From Limnohabitans sp. Rim8 (lineage in GTDB: Bacteria; Pseudomonadota; Gammaproteobacteria; Burkholderiales; Burkholderiaceae_C), in the NCBI GenBank assembly GCA_945901045.1, contig CAMDKK010000015.1, forward strand, positions 1 to 64,000: a DNA stretch of 64,000 bases. The letters run 5' to 3'. Each line of letters begins with the position of its first letter. Position 1 is the first letter of the stretch. Below the pieces are notes generated by a model. It was given only the letters and a program-made list of their open reading frames with translations. It had not been told where the DNA came from and made no database searches. Of this stretch, positions 53,423-62,179 are shown one piece after another. Position numbers and translations under genes: made by a program.

Positions 53423-56227
53423 TCACTGTAAACGGCTGACCCCGGGATAGCGTTCGCTTGCTGACAGCGCACGGGTCACGTCGTGATTGGCGGTCACACG
53501 GCCCCCCAAAGTCACCACGGAAACTCGTCGAGCAACGTTCTTGCTCTGGGCGTCGTAGTCGTAGACCACAGCGCTGATGGATCCGGTGGTTACCTCGGTC
53601 AGGAAGCCCCTGACCGACGATATCGAAGTGCCGCCCGCCGCCAAGTTTGCAACGGGTGTCACGGCTCCGGTGGCGGGATTGAAGCGCATGAGTTTGCCGT
53701 TCGTTGTGCCGTAGTACAAGGCACCGTCACTGGCCGACAAGAAGCCTGTTGATGGCACATCGGGCAAGTCGCCGACCACCTTGGTCAACACCGGTGCGCT
53801 GCGGCACAGGTCGTCTGGGCCTAAGCCTCGATCAATGGTCCAGATCGACCCACCCGGGTTGCCATCGGCCCGTTGTGCCATGGCCATGTACATGGCGTTC
53901 TGTGCTGCCACAAACACTGGGCCTCCGACCGGAAGCCCCTCGCTGGCTGGCCGGAACGCGCTGTTTGGGCCAAAGGTAAGTGATTTGATCGAGATCTTGG
54001 GGTCGCTGATCCGTGCGCAAGCGACGGTGTAAATGGGAGCACCCACTGAGATATCGCCTTCTGCCGCATAGTAGACCGCGTCATCACGGATCGCCGGTTT
54101 CCAGTCGTTATCGGCAGGCTGGCGGGATGCGAAAACCCGCACCCACTCGGTGGCCTTCAACGTCTTCGTGTCCACATGCAGCAGCTTTTGTCGATAGTAG
54201 CCACCGTCTCCGCTTGAGACGCCTGACTTTTCAGCAATTGCTGTGAGCCAAGCTGAATCGCCTTGCCCAAGCACGAGTTCTGCTCCCAGGTAGGCTATGT
54301 CTGTCACCTCGGCCATCCGGACGGGCTCCATGGTGCTGCGCTGGTAGATCACCACGCCCAGGCCACCGCCGGCCCTGTCTCTCGAACCACGATGACCGCC
54401 GAGACGCCCAGAATCGTAGCTTGGGGACGTCAGCGAAATCAGGCCGATGAGATGGTCAGGCCCGAGCGGCTGAAGCTTGCCGTAGGGATAGGCTCCGCGG
54501 TCTGGGTCGATGGGCACCGAGGTAATCTTTCCGTTGAAACGGTCATACTTGTTCACCACGTGTGATGCCTCGTTCGCAGCACTGGCCAACCACACGACGT
54601 AGCGGTCGAGAACGCCGTCGCTGGCCGAACTGCCCGTTGCCGGATTACCGTGAAAATATTTCCCCAAAGTGGCCGAACCGGTTGCCAGGGTCTTTCTGAA
54701 GAAAAGTCGGCTGGGATCCAGTTCCAACAACTGCGAAGGCGTGCACGGCAAAACTGAATTGGGCCTCTCATCGCAGATGCCGGCAGCAACGTCGGTTGAG
54801 GCAGCAAATAACAGCCCCGACGCCGGTGACGATGTGAGCCCGGCAAAGTAGCTGCCGAAGTAACCTTTGGGCTCGTCTCTGATCCAGGCCGACATCGTGC
54901 TGGCGTTACTTAGGTTGAGGCTTGCTGCCTGCGACAGCAGCTTGGGTGCCGAAATCTGCAAACTGGTTTCGGCGTCGAGGCCGCTGCAGGCAACCAGCGA
55001 TTCGTTGCTAAAGGATATGGGCAACACCCCCTCGATACGGTGGCAGTCGATCTCGGCCAGCCTGTAAAGCGCGGTATTGCTCCCGGGTGGGCCAAAAATC
55101 TGAGCCTCGCGGCTTTGTATGTCCTCGACTGTCCAGCGCACGGTACCACTCGCGTCTTCGAACAGGTAGCGCCCAAGTCGCTTGCCTACGGGATTGAACT
55201 GGCTGATCGCGGTGAAGGTCCAAGGCCGTGACAGGTCATTTCCCACGGTCGGTGCAAGGCTGAAGATCCGCCCGTTTTTGGTATAGGTGGCCGCGCCGCC
55301 CACTGAACCAGCAGGCGCGCAGGCTACAGCCGTGGGATCTGTAGCGTTCAAGATGTAGCGCGAACCCTGCGTGCCCAGCAAGATCTTGGTGCGGTCGCGT
55401 GACCACACCATCTCCGTCTTCTCACCGACGAGTCCACTGCAAAGACCTTCTTCCACATCGCGTGAGAAAAAGTCATAGACCACGGTTTCTTTCAGGTAGT
55501 TTGCGCTTCCCTGGTCGAGCACCACATGCAATAACAGCCCGCGGCCAGCGCGGCCACCGTCGACCATGACCATCAGCGACTTGCCATCTTTGCTTACAAG
55601 CGGGGTGCGAATGGTGTTGTTCGGTCGCAGATCTGAGACGGTGATGCCGGGACCTGCGGTCTTTCCTGCGCCCCTCGTGTCCAATGTCTTGAGGAGCTCC
55701 AGTTTGTCGGTGACCGGATCGAAACGCATGAGAACGATTTGGTTCTCAGAAGGCAAGGACGAGTTGCTCAAGAACCCGTAGAAGCGACCGTCAACTTCGT
55801 TGAAGGCGAAAGAATGCTCGTTCGGGCTGGTGTTCCTCATGAATGGTCTGCCGGTGAAGGTCTTGACCACTTTGGAACCGCTGCCGTCAAACTGATAGAT
55901 CTCGCCCAGGCGCGTGGCGCCGCCGCTTTGAGCAACCAGCGCTAGGGAGCCGAACAATTCCGCCGGCAGAGGCGTGTGCGCCACCGGCGTACCTGAGGCA
56001 GCGGGCACAGTCGTACCCACTGCCGAGTCGGTGGTCACGGACCGCTCGGCCAAAACAAAGGGCCCCTCGATGGTTGTTATTGTTATGGCCGGAATGACAC
56101 TGAGATCCCTAGGGGGCAGTGCGTCAGCCGTTGGAGCATCGGAACCACCAGAACAGGCGGTTACAGCAAGCGCTACAGTGACTAAGAGGGAGAGGTTGCA
56201 GATGGACTTCATAATGATTATTTTCAT
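53423..56227 (-). CDS. Large lipoprotein with beta-propeller-like repeats
   Basis: 934 residues. The lipobox VTAC puts the lipidated Cys at residue 25, or 20 if the second ATG (56212) is used. The mature protein is Gly/Ser/Asp-rich with recurrent blade-like units such as DGRFYGFLSNSS, LMRFDPVTDKLELLKTL, TYTKNGRIFSLAP, DGALYYGTTNGKLMRFNPATG. These resemble GloVer/PQQ-type propeller repeats. No catalytic motif seen. It should sit on the outer membrane or face the periplasm. It follows the HTH-TM gene by 7 bp on the same strand, so the two are co-transcribed. Composition is more GC-rich than the island backbone. Function unknown. Confidence 0.7.
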   Translation of the reverse strand: MKIIIMKSICNLSLLVTVALAVTACSGGSDAPTADALPPRDLSVIPAITITTIEGPFVLAERSVTTDSAVGTTVPAASGTPVAHTPLPAELFGSLALVAQSGGATRLGEIYQFDGSGSKVVKTFTGRPFMRNTSPNEHSFAFNEVDGRFYGFLSNSSLPSENQIVLMRFDPVTDKLELLKTLDTRGAGKTAGPGITVSDLRPNNTIRTPLVSKDGKSLMVMVDGGRAGRGLLLHVVLDQGSANYLKETVVYDFFSRDVEEGLCSGLVGEKTEMVWSRDRTKILLGTQGSRYILNATDPTAVACAPAGSVGGAATYTKNGRIFSLAPTVGNDLSRPWTFTAISQFNPVGKRLGRYLFEDASGTVRWTVEDIQSREAQIFGPPGSNTALYRLAEIDCHRIEGVLPISFSNESLVACSGLDAETSLQISAPKLLSQAASLNLSNASTMSAWIRDEPKGYFGSYFAGLTSSPASGLLFAASTDVAAGICDERPNSVLPCTPSQLLELDPSRLFFRKTLATGSATLGKYFHGNPATGSSASDGVLDRYVVWLASAANEASHVVNKYDRFNGKITSVPIDPDRGAYPYGKLQPLGPDHLIGLISLTSPSYDSGRLGGHRGSRDRAGGGLGVVIYQRSTMEPVRMAEVTDIAYLGAELVLGQGDSAWLTAIAEKSGVSSGDGGYYRQKLLHVDTKTLKATEWVRVFASRQPADNDWKPAIRDDAVYYAAEGDISVGAPIYTVACARISDPKISIKSLTFGPNSAFRPASEGLPVGGPVFVAAQNAMYMAMAQRADGNPGGSIWTIDRGLGPDDLCRSAPVLTKVVGDLPDVPSTGFLSASDGALYYGTTNGKLMRFNPATGAVTPVANLAAGGTSISSVRGFLTEVTTGSISAVVYDYDAQSKNVARRVSVVTLGGRVTANHDVTRALSASERYPGVSRLQ

Positions 56228-56234
56228 TTAGTAC

Positions 56235-56690
56235 TTAATTTAACTGGATGCTTAATTCAGGAAATAGGAAATAGGCAAGTGCGATGAACATTGCCAAACT
56301 GGCAAGGATTCGCCACGCGCTTGCTAGGGAGTTGAGGCCGGAATTCAACAATGTCACAGGCTCTGAGGTATCCCGGATTGGCTCATCTTTGTTCGGAGCA
56401 ACCTGTGCCGCTTCCGCTGCATCCGTAAGAAACTTCTCATTGGCGAGCTCTAGGTGGTTGAATGCCAGTCCGAGTTTGCGCAGGAGTTTGACCCCAGTCG
56501 TGTACTTGATGCTTTCCGAATAAAAGGCCGAGCAACCACCCGTTTCTAGCTCTTGCAGCTGTTTCAAACTCAGCGTGTTCTCCATGGCTAAAGTAGTTTG
56601 CTCAAGACCGGCCGCCTGGCGCCCCTCCACTAGCAAACGCGCATAGTCTGCTGACCAGATTTGAGTTTTGCTGGTACTGGGTGAAGTCAT
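56235..56690 (-). CDS. RodZ-like HTH protein with C-terminal TM helix
   Basis: About 151 residues. Residues 10-95 form a Cro/RodZ-like helix-turn-helix: YARLLVEGRQAAGLEQTTLA, MENTLSLKQLQELETGG and TGVKLLRKLGLAF. A Pro/acidic linker leads to one TM helix at about 124-144 (ILASLAMFIALAYFLFPEL), with a few residues beyond it. A DNA-binding domain tethered to the membrane could sense envelope state. ATG at 56690 chosen over a TTG at 56702. It is first in an operon with the large lipoprotein and divergent from the TolB/TPR gene; a 22-bp palindrome lies between. Confidence 0.7.
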   Translation of the reverse strand: MTSPSTSKTQIWSADYARLLVEGRQAAGLEQTTLAMENTLSLKQLQELETGGCSAFYSESIKYTTGVKLLRKLGLAFNHLELANEKFLTDAAEAAQVAPNKDEPIRDTSEPVTLLNSGLNSLASAWRILASLAMFIALAYFLFPELSIQLN

Positions 56691-56755
56691 TTTGGTGGGC
56701 AATGATTAGCAAACAGAAACAATCTTTATCATTCTGATCAAGTAATCCAAGTTAG

Positions 56756-56777
56756 TGAATGTAACGCGTTACATTCA
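56756..56777. promoter_or_regulatory. 22-bp perfect palindrome, probable operator in a divergent promoter
   Basis: Half-site TGAATGTAACG is repeated exactly inverted without spacer. It sits 66 bp upstream of the HTH-TM gene and 77 bp upstream of the TolB/TPR gene. Position and symmetry suggest binding of a dimeric regulator acting on both genes; the HTH-TM protein is the obvious candidate. Confidence 0.65.
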
Positions 56778-56853
56778 AGATTGTTTTTAAGGCCTTCAAA
56801 GTCACCTATGTCTTTTAGTTGTCAGCCTTCATTTTTAATGCTCCTTTTTTCTC

Positions 56854-58425
56854 ATGAAGCACGATTTCCTCCAATTCGATAGCTCAGTCAAAGCGGTTTT
56901 GGGTTCCGAGACCTTCAAGCGGGCTTCAAAAATCCGCAAACTGCTCGAATTCTTGGCAGACAGAACTGCTGCTTTAGGGTCAGAGAACGTCACCGCTCAA
57001 TTGGTGGCAACCGCGTTCTTTCAGCTCACTGCGCAACAAGCCGAGAAGTCCTCCATTCACCGTGTCCAAATTAGTCGCCTCAAGACGCTACTAACTGACT
57101 TCTACCGGCAAGAGGGACGTAACCAAAGCTGGCAATTGAGCATCCTTGCAGGTTGTTACGGCCTTGATTTGGTGCCCAGTGCGGACGACCAATCCAATTT
57201 TTCGCCGCGTCTGGCCATCATTCCTTTTCAGAACCTGGGGGGAGACTCTTCGCAGCAGGAGATATGCATCGGTATGGCGCATGACTTGATTCACATGTTG
57301 GCGCAGACCCGTACGCTGAGGCTGATTTCTATAACCCATCAAATGGACTATTTACAAGCCTCGCGTGCCAAGTTTTTATCGGCCGCGAATGAGAACGCCG
57401 ATTACGTCTTGGATGGCTCCATCCGGTTTAAACCCGGAGGGTATGAAATCTTGTCCAAACTGACGGATGTGAAGACTTGCCAAGTGATGTGGTCACAAAA
57501 ATTCGAGCTCCCAATCGATTCAACTCACTTATTCGAGTTTCAATATGAAATCGCGCTCAAGATTGCAGCTTCGCTGGCTACGCCTTCAGGGGTCATTTCA
57601 CGCCTGGTTCGAAACAAGCCCTCAGACGGGTCGGCTTATGCGGCCGTTCTCCACTTTTATGCCCACACTGAAAAGTACACACCCCAATCGCATGCGATTG
57701 CCAAAGCGTCTTTGCTGTCAGCAGTTCAAAATGCACCGCTGTACGCAGAAGCCTGGGCTTGCCTGTCTGGTATTTACTGGAACGAGTATGTCTTCGGTTT
57801 TGAAAAGGCTCTTACGGACAGTAAGGCCTTGGACGAATCCATCCGTTGCGCCATGCATGCTTTGACGTTGGCCCCGGACTGTGTTACGGCCATCTATGCA
57901 TTGGCGTCATCGCATTATCAAAGAGGCGAAAAATCGCTTTTTAAAGAATATTCAATCAAAGTATTGGAGCTGGCGCCTTACAGATCAGACATCGTGGCAG
58001 GGATCGGGGTGTTCACTGCATGCAATGGGGACTGGGAGGGTGGCCTAGTACTCATGGACCGCGCCCGTGAACTCACCCCTTTGCATCCAGATTGGTACTG
58101 GCTCCCGTATTTCGCCAACGAATACCGTCAAGGGAACTTGAACAAAGCGCTAGATTACCTTTACAAGGTCAATCCACAGTCATTTCCGCAAAGTCTGCTG
58201 TTTTTTGCAGCCATTCAAGCTAGGCAAGGTAACCACCCTGCTGCGCTGAAGACGTTCAGCGCCTTGAAAAAAATCTTTCCTGATCTTTCTGAGAAACTTC
58301 CAACTTATCTGCAACGTCTGTTTCCGCATTCCGAGATGTGTATTCTGTTGCTTGCCGATTTACTTGACGTACAAGCGGAGTCTGCAAGTGAAACTGGTAG
58401 CGGCTTGTCCATAACGAATTTCTAA
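56854..58425 (+). CDS. TolB/FlgO-like and TPR-domain protein (cyclase-associated N-terminal type)
   Basis: 523 residues. Residues 1-100 resemble the N-terminal domain of many rhizobial TPR/adenylate cyclase-like proteins: SKIRKLLEFLADRTAAL, SSIHRVQISRLKTLLTDFY, then LAGCYGLDLVP. Residues about 115-245 are a TolB-N/FlgO-like domain (LAIIPFQNLGGDSSQQEICIGMAHDLIHML, core IPFQNLGGD; DYVLDGSIRF). The rest, about 255-500, is helical TPR repeats (YAEAWACLSGIYWNEY, ALTLAPDCVTAIYALASSHYQRG). No signal peptide or cyclase domain. A cytoplasmic regulator or adaptor is likely. Divergent from the HTH-TM gene. ATG at 56854. Confidence 0.7.
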   Translation: MKHDFLQFDSSVKAVLGSETFKRASKIRKLLEFLADRTAALGSENVTAQLVATAFFQLTAQQAEKSSIHRVQISRLKTLLTDFYRQEGRNQSWQLSILAGCYGLDLVPSADDQSNFSPRLAIIPFQNLGGDSSQQEICIGMAHDLIHMLAQTRTLRLISITHQMDYLQASRAKFLSAANENADYVLDGSIRFKPGGYEILSKLTDVKTCQVMWSQKFELPIDSTHLFEFQYEIALKIAASLATPSGVISRLVRNKPSDGSAYAAVLHFYAHTEKYTPQSHAIAKASLLSAVQNAPLYAEAWACLSGIYWNEYVFGFEKALTDSKALDESIRCAMHALTLAPDCVTAIYALASSHYQRGEKSLFKEYSIKVLELAPYRSDIVAGIGVFTACNGDWEGGLVLMDRARELTPLHPDWYWLPYFANEYRQGNLNKALDYLYKVNPQSFPQSLLFFAAIQARQGNHPAALKTFSALKKIFPDLSEKLPTYLQRLFPHSEMCILLLADLLDVQAESASETGSGLSITNF

Positions 58426-58578
58426 TGTCTGTTGATGGCAAACGTCTGTCCGACAGCACATATGACCCGATGACCGCTCACGCTGCAATGCAGACATCCA
58501 TCCCAGCTTAATGTTTGTCCACTTTGGGTCGAATTCTGCCAGTCAACTTTTGCACAATCGTTGATTTGCCTTTAGCGC

Positions 58579-58929
58579 CTATTTCTCAACGTCGGACTGG
58601 TACCACAAGGCGCAGAAACTCTGAATACCATCAGACCAGTTCCGGCGGCGCTCATAGCCCAGCCGTCTTAGCGCTAAACCCAGCTCCCCCGGATGGCATT
58701 TCCCGCGCCACTTGCCTGCCAACATGGCTCGGAGTGCAGGTAGTGAGAGGCCTTGGCTCTTGATCTCTGCGGGGATGTTTGCGAGCAGCTTGGCAAGGCG
58801 ATCCTCCAGCGGTGTGAGTCGCTCGGTCCACTCAGCCTCAGATTTTTGGTTGCTGGCTTCGCGGGTTGCTAACTTGTTGGAAATTTGGGTTTCAGATTGT
58901 GCGCGGACTGAGTCTATATAAGTGCTCAT
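58579..58929 (-). CDS. Small hypothetical island protein
   Basis: 116 residues, no family recognised. N-terminal half is charged and helical (possible coiled coil 20-60); the C-terminal half is basic and aromatic (LPALRAMLAGKWRGKCHPGE, then LGLALRRLGYERRRNW), which would suit nucleic-acid binding. An ideal ribosome site (AGGAGGT, 5 nt from the ATG at 58929) argues that it is real. It lies downstream of the replication gene on the same strand, separated by 220 bp that carry the TGACAAAA repeats, so it may have its own regulated promoter. Confidence 0.65.
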   Translation of the reverse strand: MSTYIDSVRAQSETQISNKLATREASNQKSEAEWTERLTPLEDRLAKLLANIPAEIKSQGLSLPALRAMLAGKWRGKCHPGELGLALRRLGYERRRNWSDGIQSFCALWYQSDVEK

Positions 58930-58984
58930 TTTTACCTCCTGTGGTGATTACATGTTTTCCGGCATGGGCGATAACTTCTGTCGG

Positions 58985-59143
58985 TTTTGTCACTGGGCAA
59001 CCCCTGCCACCCGTAAAATCCACCAACAAAACTGATGCACTGACAAAAATGCCATAAGGCTATTTGATTGATCTGTCACTTTTGTCAGTTCATAGAAGAT
59101 ATTGATCTTTAAGAGGGGCGGTAGCCCCTCTCCACTGACAAAA
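58985..59143. repeat. Four TGACAAAA/TTTTGTCA sites, symmetrically arranged
   Basis: Exact octamers at 58985-58992 (inverted), 59041-59048 (direct), 59080-59087 (inverted) and 59136-59143 (direct). Start-to-start distances are 56, 39 and 56 bp, i.e. two inverted-direct pairs of equal spacing. They lie between the replication gene and the 116-residue gene. A GC-rich hairpin (AGAGGGGC/GCCCCTCT) is at 59112-59131. Could be a replication origin of the island or operators. Confidence 0.7.
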
Positions 59144-59149
59144 CTGCCA

Positions 59150-61489
59150 TTACCCCGCCGTTGCCACCTTTGGATTGATCATGAACCTTACGGTCGGACG
59201 GCCGTCGTTTGCGCTGACTTTGTCATCGCGAACCGCACGTAACCACCCCATGTCTTGAAGAACTTCAGTTGCTTCAGTTGCCTCCTTGACCGTGGAGAGA
59301 AGTGACCAGTTTTTTCTGTAAACATTACGAACAGTAAAGCCGTCCTTCAGGTCACCCTGCCTTATGTGCTTTGCCAGTGCCTTAGCTGCATCTTTCGAGC
59401 CTGCGGTAACAGCTGCGTAAGCACGCTCAGCATGTGACAACAGAAATTTTTGCCAAGCAATCGCACGTTTGAGTGAATCAATTCCAATGTCACCGGAATG
59501 TCCCAAAATCAAGTGGTCTAAAAGCGCAAGTGTAGGAACTAGCTTGCGGTATTTGCTTATGTGCGACTCCATGAACGGTGAGTAGGTACCACTTCGCAAA
59601 TCGATTTCCAACGCAACCCACCATGAGTTGAAACGCTCCTGTGCCGCCTCGTTAAATTGCAAAACTGGGATGCTGTCTGTGTAGACTTTCCTCGCACCTA
59701 GGGAGATGGGATCCATGCCAGCCAGTCGAGCAAAAACATCATTTGCTGCATCTGCTGCAGCAAGGTCTACCGACCGATCTACCATGCTCCATTGCTCACT
59801 CAAGTCTGGATAAACGAGCAGCTGCAGTCTCTGAGCCAGACCATCGTCGCCCCGCCCGCCGTTTACAGCCGAATGCAGATATTCACGCAGCTTTGTTGGC
59901 TGCAGTCCACCGAGCAGTGAAATGCATAACCGTGGAATGTGTAATGTTCCGCGCTCTACGCGATCAAATGTGTAGCTTTGCTTCCCGTTCCACGCCTCTA
60001 AATAGAAAGCTCTCGCAGCCTCCTGTCCCTTTTCGTCAAGGCGAACCAACAGACCAGAGAGTTCATCCTGAAATACAAGCACACCGTGTGGGTTTCCTGA
60101 TAGTACTTGCCCAAGCTTTTGATAAGTTGCGTCGTTGAGTAGGAATCGTGGAGGTTCAGGTTTTTGTGGCTCAACTGGGAGTTGATTGATTGAAACGCCG
60201 CCTCCCTTTTTGATCTGTGCTTCAAGCTGTTTCTTTGTGGCTTCATAGACCATCCGATCAATTTCATATTTAGCCATCGTTGTTGCAAAGGCCGCCTGAG
60301 CGGCAGCTTCTAGCTTTCGAACTGGATAAAGAACTTGATCAAGTGCAGGGGACTTCATGACTCCGGGGCGACCAACTACAGCACCCCACAAATTCGGCAC
60401 CTCGACCCAGCCCGTGTCATGCTGTTTAGGCTGCACACCGATCCGATTGCCAACGACTGCGCCTGCGCCAACCAGTGCACCAACTGCAAGATATTCAATT
60501 GGGCATTGCATACGCTCAGCGATATCTTTGATCCATGGCGCAAAGACGCCGGGTAGTAAACGCTCGTCGAACTTGAAGACATGAGGCAATGAAGCGCTAA
60601 TTTCAGTCGGGTCAGGCCACGCTTCTAGATCGTTTTCTGAAGTTTTCTGATACCGACGTGAGCGGTCAATGACAACATCTTCGTCGAGTGGTGGGGTAAT
60701 GTGCAATTGGTTGTAATCGAGCAATGTTCGCTCGACTGTCGACTGATCAAGCCCCTTGCCGCGCAGATGCCCTGAATAACGCAGGACGAACTCCTCGCGA
60801 CCTTCACCATCACGAATTTGGTCAGGTATTGTGAAAACTCCGATGTTGGATGCTGGCTTGGTGTTCGCTATGCCGCCAGTGGACTTCTTACCCATCGGGT
60901 TCAAGGCCAAATCAGTCAACCACTTTGGCGCTGGAGCAATCCAATCTCGCTGGGGCAGCCCCTCGCCTTGCCACGTGTAAAGCTTGCCATTTTCATGTCG
61001 GCTTGGCGCAGCAACAACATACCCACCGTTAGCCCTGATATCAATGCCGGGGGCAATATTCCCTGCGCGACTTTTGATGTCAAGCTCTTGCGGCTGCCGA
61101 AATACATAGTGCGCACCGTTACCTGTAGTCTGCGCGAGCGTTTGGGGTAATTTTCCGTATTGCGCTTCAAGTGCGTGGAGCGATGTTTCCCCACCGTCCC
61201 GATCATCTCTATCAAGTACAAAGATGCCGCTCACCCAACCCGTAGCCAAGCCAAGGTTGTAAGGAGTGTTGGTGAACCACTCGCGAATTTGCTCCACGTC
61301 TGAGCTTGCATCAAGATGCCCATGAGGAACCAGCAGCGAAAAGGGATGCTTGCCCGGCTTGCATTTTGGGTTGATGGAGGAACCACCGCATGAGCACGCA
61401 CCTGCGTACGTGATGTAGTGCAAGGGAAGAACGCGCATCCCAAGCGATGAGTAGTTTAGGGCGTGATCGAGTGTCGACATTTGGATCAT
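59150..61489 (-). CDS. Prim-pol / DUF3987 replication protein
   Basis: 779 residues. Residues about 8-200 are an archaeo-eukaryotic primase-polymerase domain: GMRVLPLHYITYAG, a Cys-rich CSCGG...C insert, the catalytic VLDRDDRDGG, and GNGAHYVFRQP with the catalytic His. The C-terminal part (about 300-779) is a DUF3987 ATPase-like domain with the P-loop-like VGRPGVMKSP and FQDELSGLLVRLDEKGQE. Together they resemble island or plasmid primase-helicases that allow autonomous replication. It follows the 133-residue gene by 4 bp. ATG at 61489, alternative at 61480. Confidence 0.82.
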   Translation of the reverse strand: MIQMSTLDHALNYSSLGMRVLPLHYITYAGACSCGGSSINPKCKPGKHPFSLLVPHGHLDASSDVEQIREWFTNTPYNLGLATGWVSGIFVLDRDDRDGGETSLHALEAQYGKLPQTLAQTTGNGAHYVFRQPQELDIKSRAGNIAPGIDIRANGGYVVAAPSRHENGKLYTWQGEGLPQRDWIAPAPKWLTDLALNPMGKKSTGGIANTKPASNIGVFTIPDQIRDGEGREEFVLRYSGHLRGKGLDQSTVERTLLDYNQLHITPPLDEDVVIDRSRRYQKTSENDLEAWPDPTEISASLPHVFKFDERLLPGVFAPWIKDIAERMQCPIEYLAVGALVGAGAVVGNRIGVQPKQHDTGWVEVPNLWGAVVGRPGVMKSPALDQVLYPVRKLEAAAQAAFATTMAKYEIDRMVYEATKKQLEAQIKKGGGVSINQLPVEPQKPEPPRFLLNDATYQKLGQVLSGNPHGVLVFQDELSGLLVRLDEKGQEAARAFYLEAWNGKQSYTFDRVERGTLHIPRLCISLLGGLQPTKLREYLHSAVNGGRGDDGLAQRLQLLVYPDLSEQWSMVDRSVDLAAADAANDVFARLAGMDPISLGARKVYTDSIPVLQFNEAAQERFNSWWVALEIDLRSGTYSPFMESHISKYRKLVPTLALLDHLILGHSGDIGIDSLKRAIAWQKFLLSHAERAYAAVTAGSKDAAKALAKHIRQGDLKDGFTVRNVYRKNWSLLSTVKEATEATEVLQDMGWLRAVRDDKVSANDGRPTVRFMINPKVATAG

Positions 61490-61493
61490 AGTT

Positions 61494-61895
61494 TTAAGCC
61501 TTACTTTGCGCGACGCAAATTTGTTCGCTAAGAGGACGCGGCGTAGGCGGCGTCAGCCCCTCAGTGAGGTATATCTTTTTAAGAATTTCTAGAGCCTTTT
61601 CGTTGGGAAATGGTTGCCCCTGCTCTGCTAATTCCATTACAAGCGTGATAAGACGCCCCTCCGGTGTTGATAAATTCACGCTTCGCGTGAGCAAGGTTTC
61701 GCTTGTATTTAGGCGGCTGTACTCAAACCGTAATCCTTCATAACCTAGGTTGTGAATCTCAACGAGAGTTTGCACAGCCTGCCGCGTGGCGCGTTCTGAT
61801 GGCCACAAAGTTGAATCAACAACTTCTGACGCTAATGGATAGCCTGATACTGGGTCATAGGTGATTGCTATACGCGATGCATTCGTTTCACTCAT
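61494..61895 (-). CDS. Hypothetical island protein between alpA and the primase
   Basis: 133 residues, soluble, no recognised family. A conserved-looking acidic/helical middle (LVMELAEQGQPFPNEKALEIL) and a Pro-rich C-terminus. It overlaps the alpA-like stop by 4 bp (ATGA) and precedes the primase by 4 bp, so the three are translated from one mRNA. A replication accessory role is plausible from position only. Confidence 0.65.
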   Translation of the reverse strand: MSETNASRIAITYDPVSGYPLASEVVDSTLWPSERATRQAVQTLVEIHNLGYEGLRFEYSRLNTSETLLTRSVNLSTPEGRLITLVMELAEQGQPFPNEKALEILKKIYLTEGLTPPTPRPLSEQICVAQSKA

Positions 61896-62095
61896 ACTTT
61901 CACCTCTTCGAACTTAGATGAAAGCCACTGATCAATAAGCTCAGAGTCCCAGACTGATACTCCTTCCGAGACTTTCACAGGTCGAGGGAATTTGTTTGCG
62001 TTGATGAGGCGATAAAGATGAGTTTTGCTAACCCCTGTGCGTTCAATAACGCTTTTGATGCGCAATGCTTTGCGCGGTGTGATGTACTGTTCCAT
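61892..62095 (-). CDS. AlpA-family regulator / excisionase-like protein
   Basis: 67 residues of the AlpA/MerR-like winged-helix type: ALRIKSVIERTGVSKTHLYRLI, NANKFPRPVKVSEGVSVWDSELIDQWL. AlpA in the cryptic island CP4-57 activates the integrase/excision genes. Here it heads the operon with the 133-residue gene and the primase. An inverted repeat CTGACAA-N15-TTGTCAG lies about 60 bp upstream of its ATG and may be its operator. Confidence 0.85.
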   Translation of the reverse strand: MEQYITPRKALRIKSVIERTGVSKTHLYRLINANKFPRPVKVSEGVSVWDSELIDQWLSSKFEEVKV

Positions 62096-62150
62096 GAGAC
62101 TCCTTGGTAAATGGAGTCTTAACGATATGTAATTACAAGGAATAGTGATA

Positions 62151-62179
62151 CTGACAATAATTAAGCTAGTTTTTGTCAG
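62151..62179. promoter_or_regulatory. CTGACAA-N15-TTGTCAG inverted repeat upstream of alpA
   Basis: Arms at 62151-62157 and 62173-62179. The right arm also contains TTTTGTCA, the same octamer found four times at 58985-59143. The left arm is TGACAATA, a near match. It overlaps the stop of the 155-residue gene and lies in the probable alpA promoter. Confidence 0.6.

Noticed and set aside
56854-58425. CadC-type membrane transcription factor
   Set aside because: No winged-helix with RLLEALLERPGEVVSR-like motifs and no TM helix; the TolB-like and TPR parts are real, but DNA binding cannot be supported.
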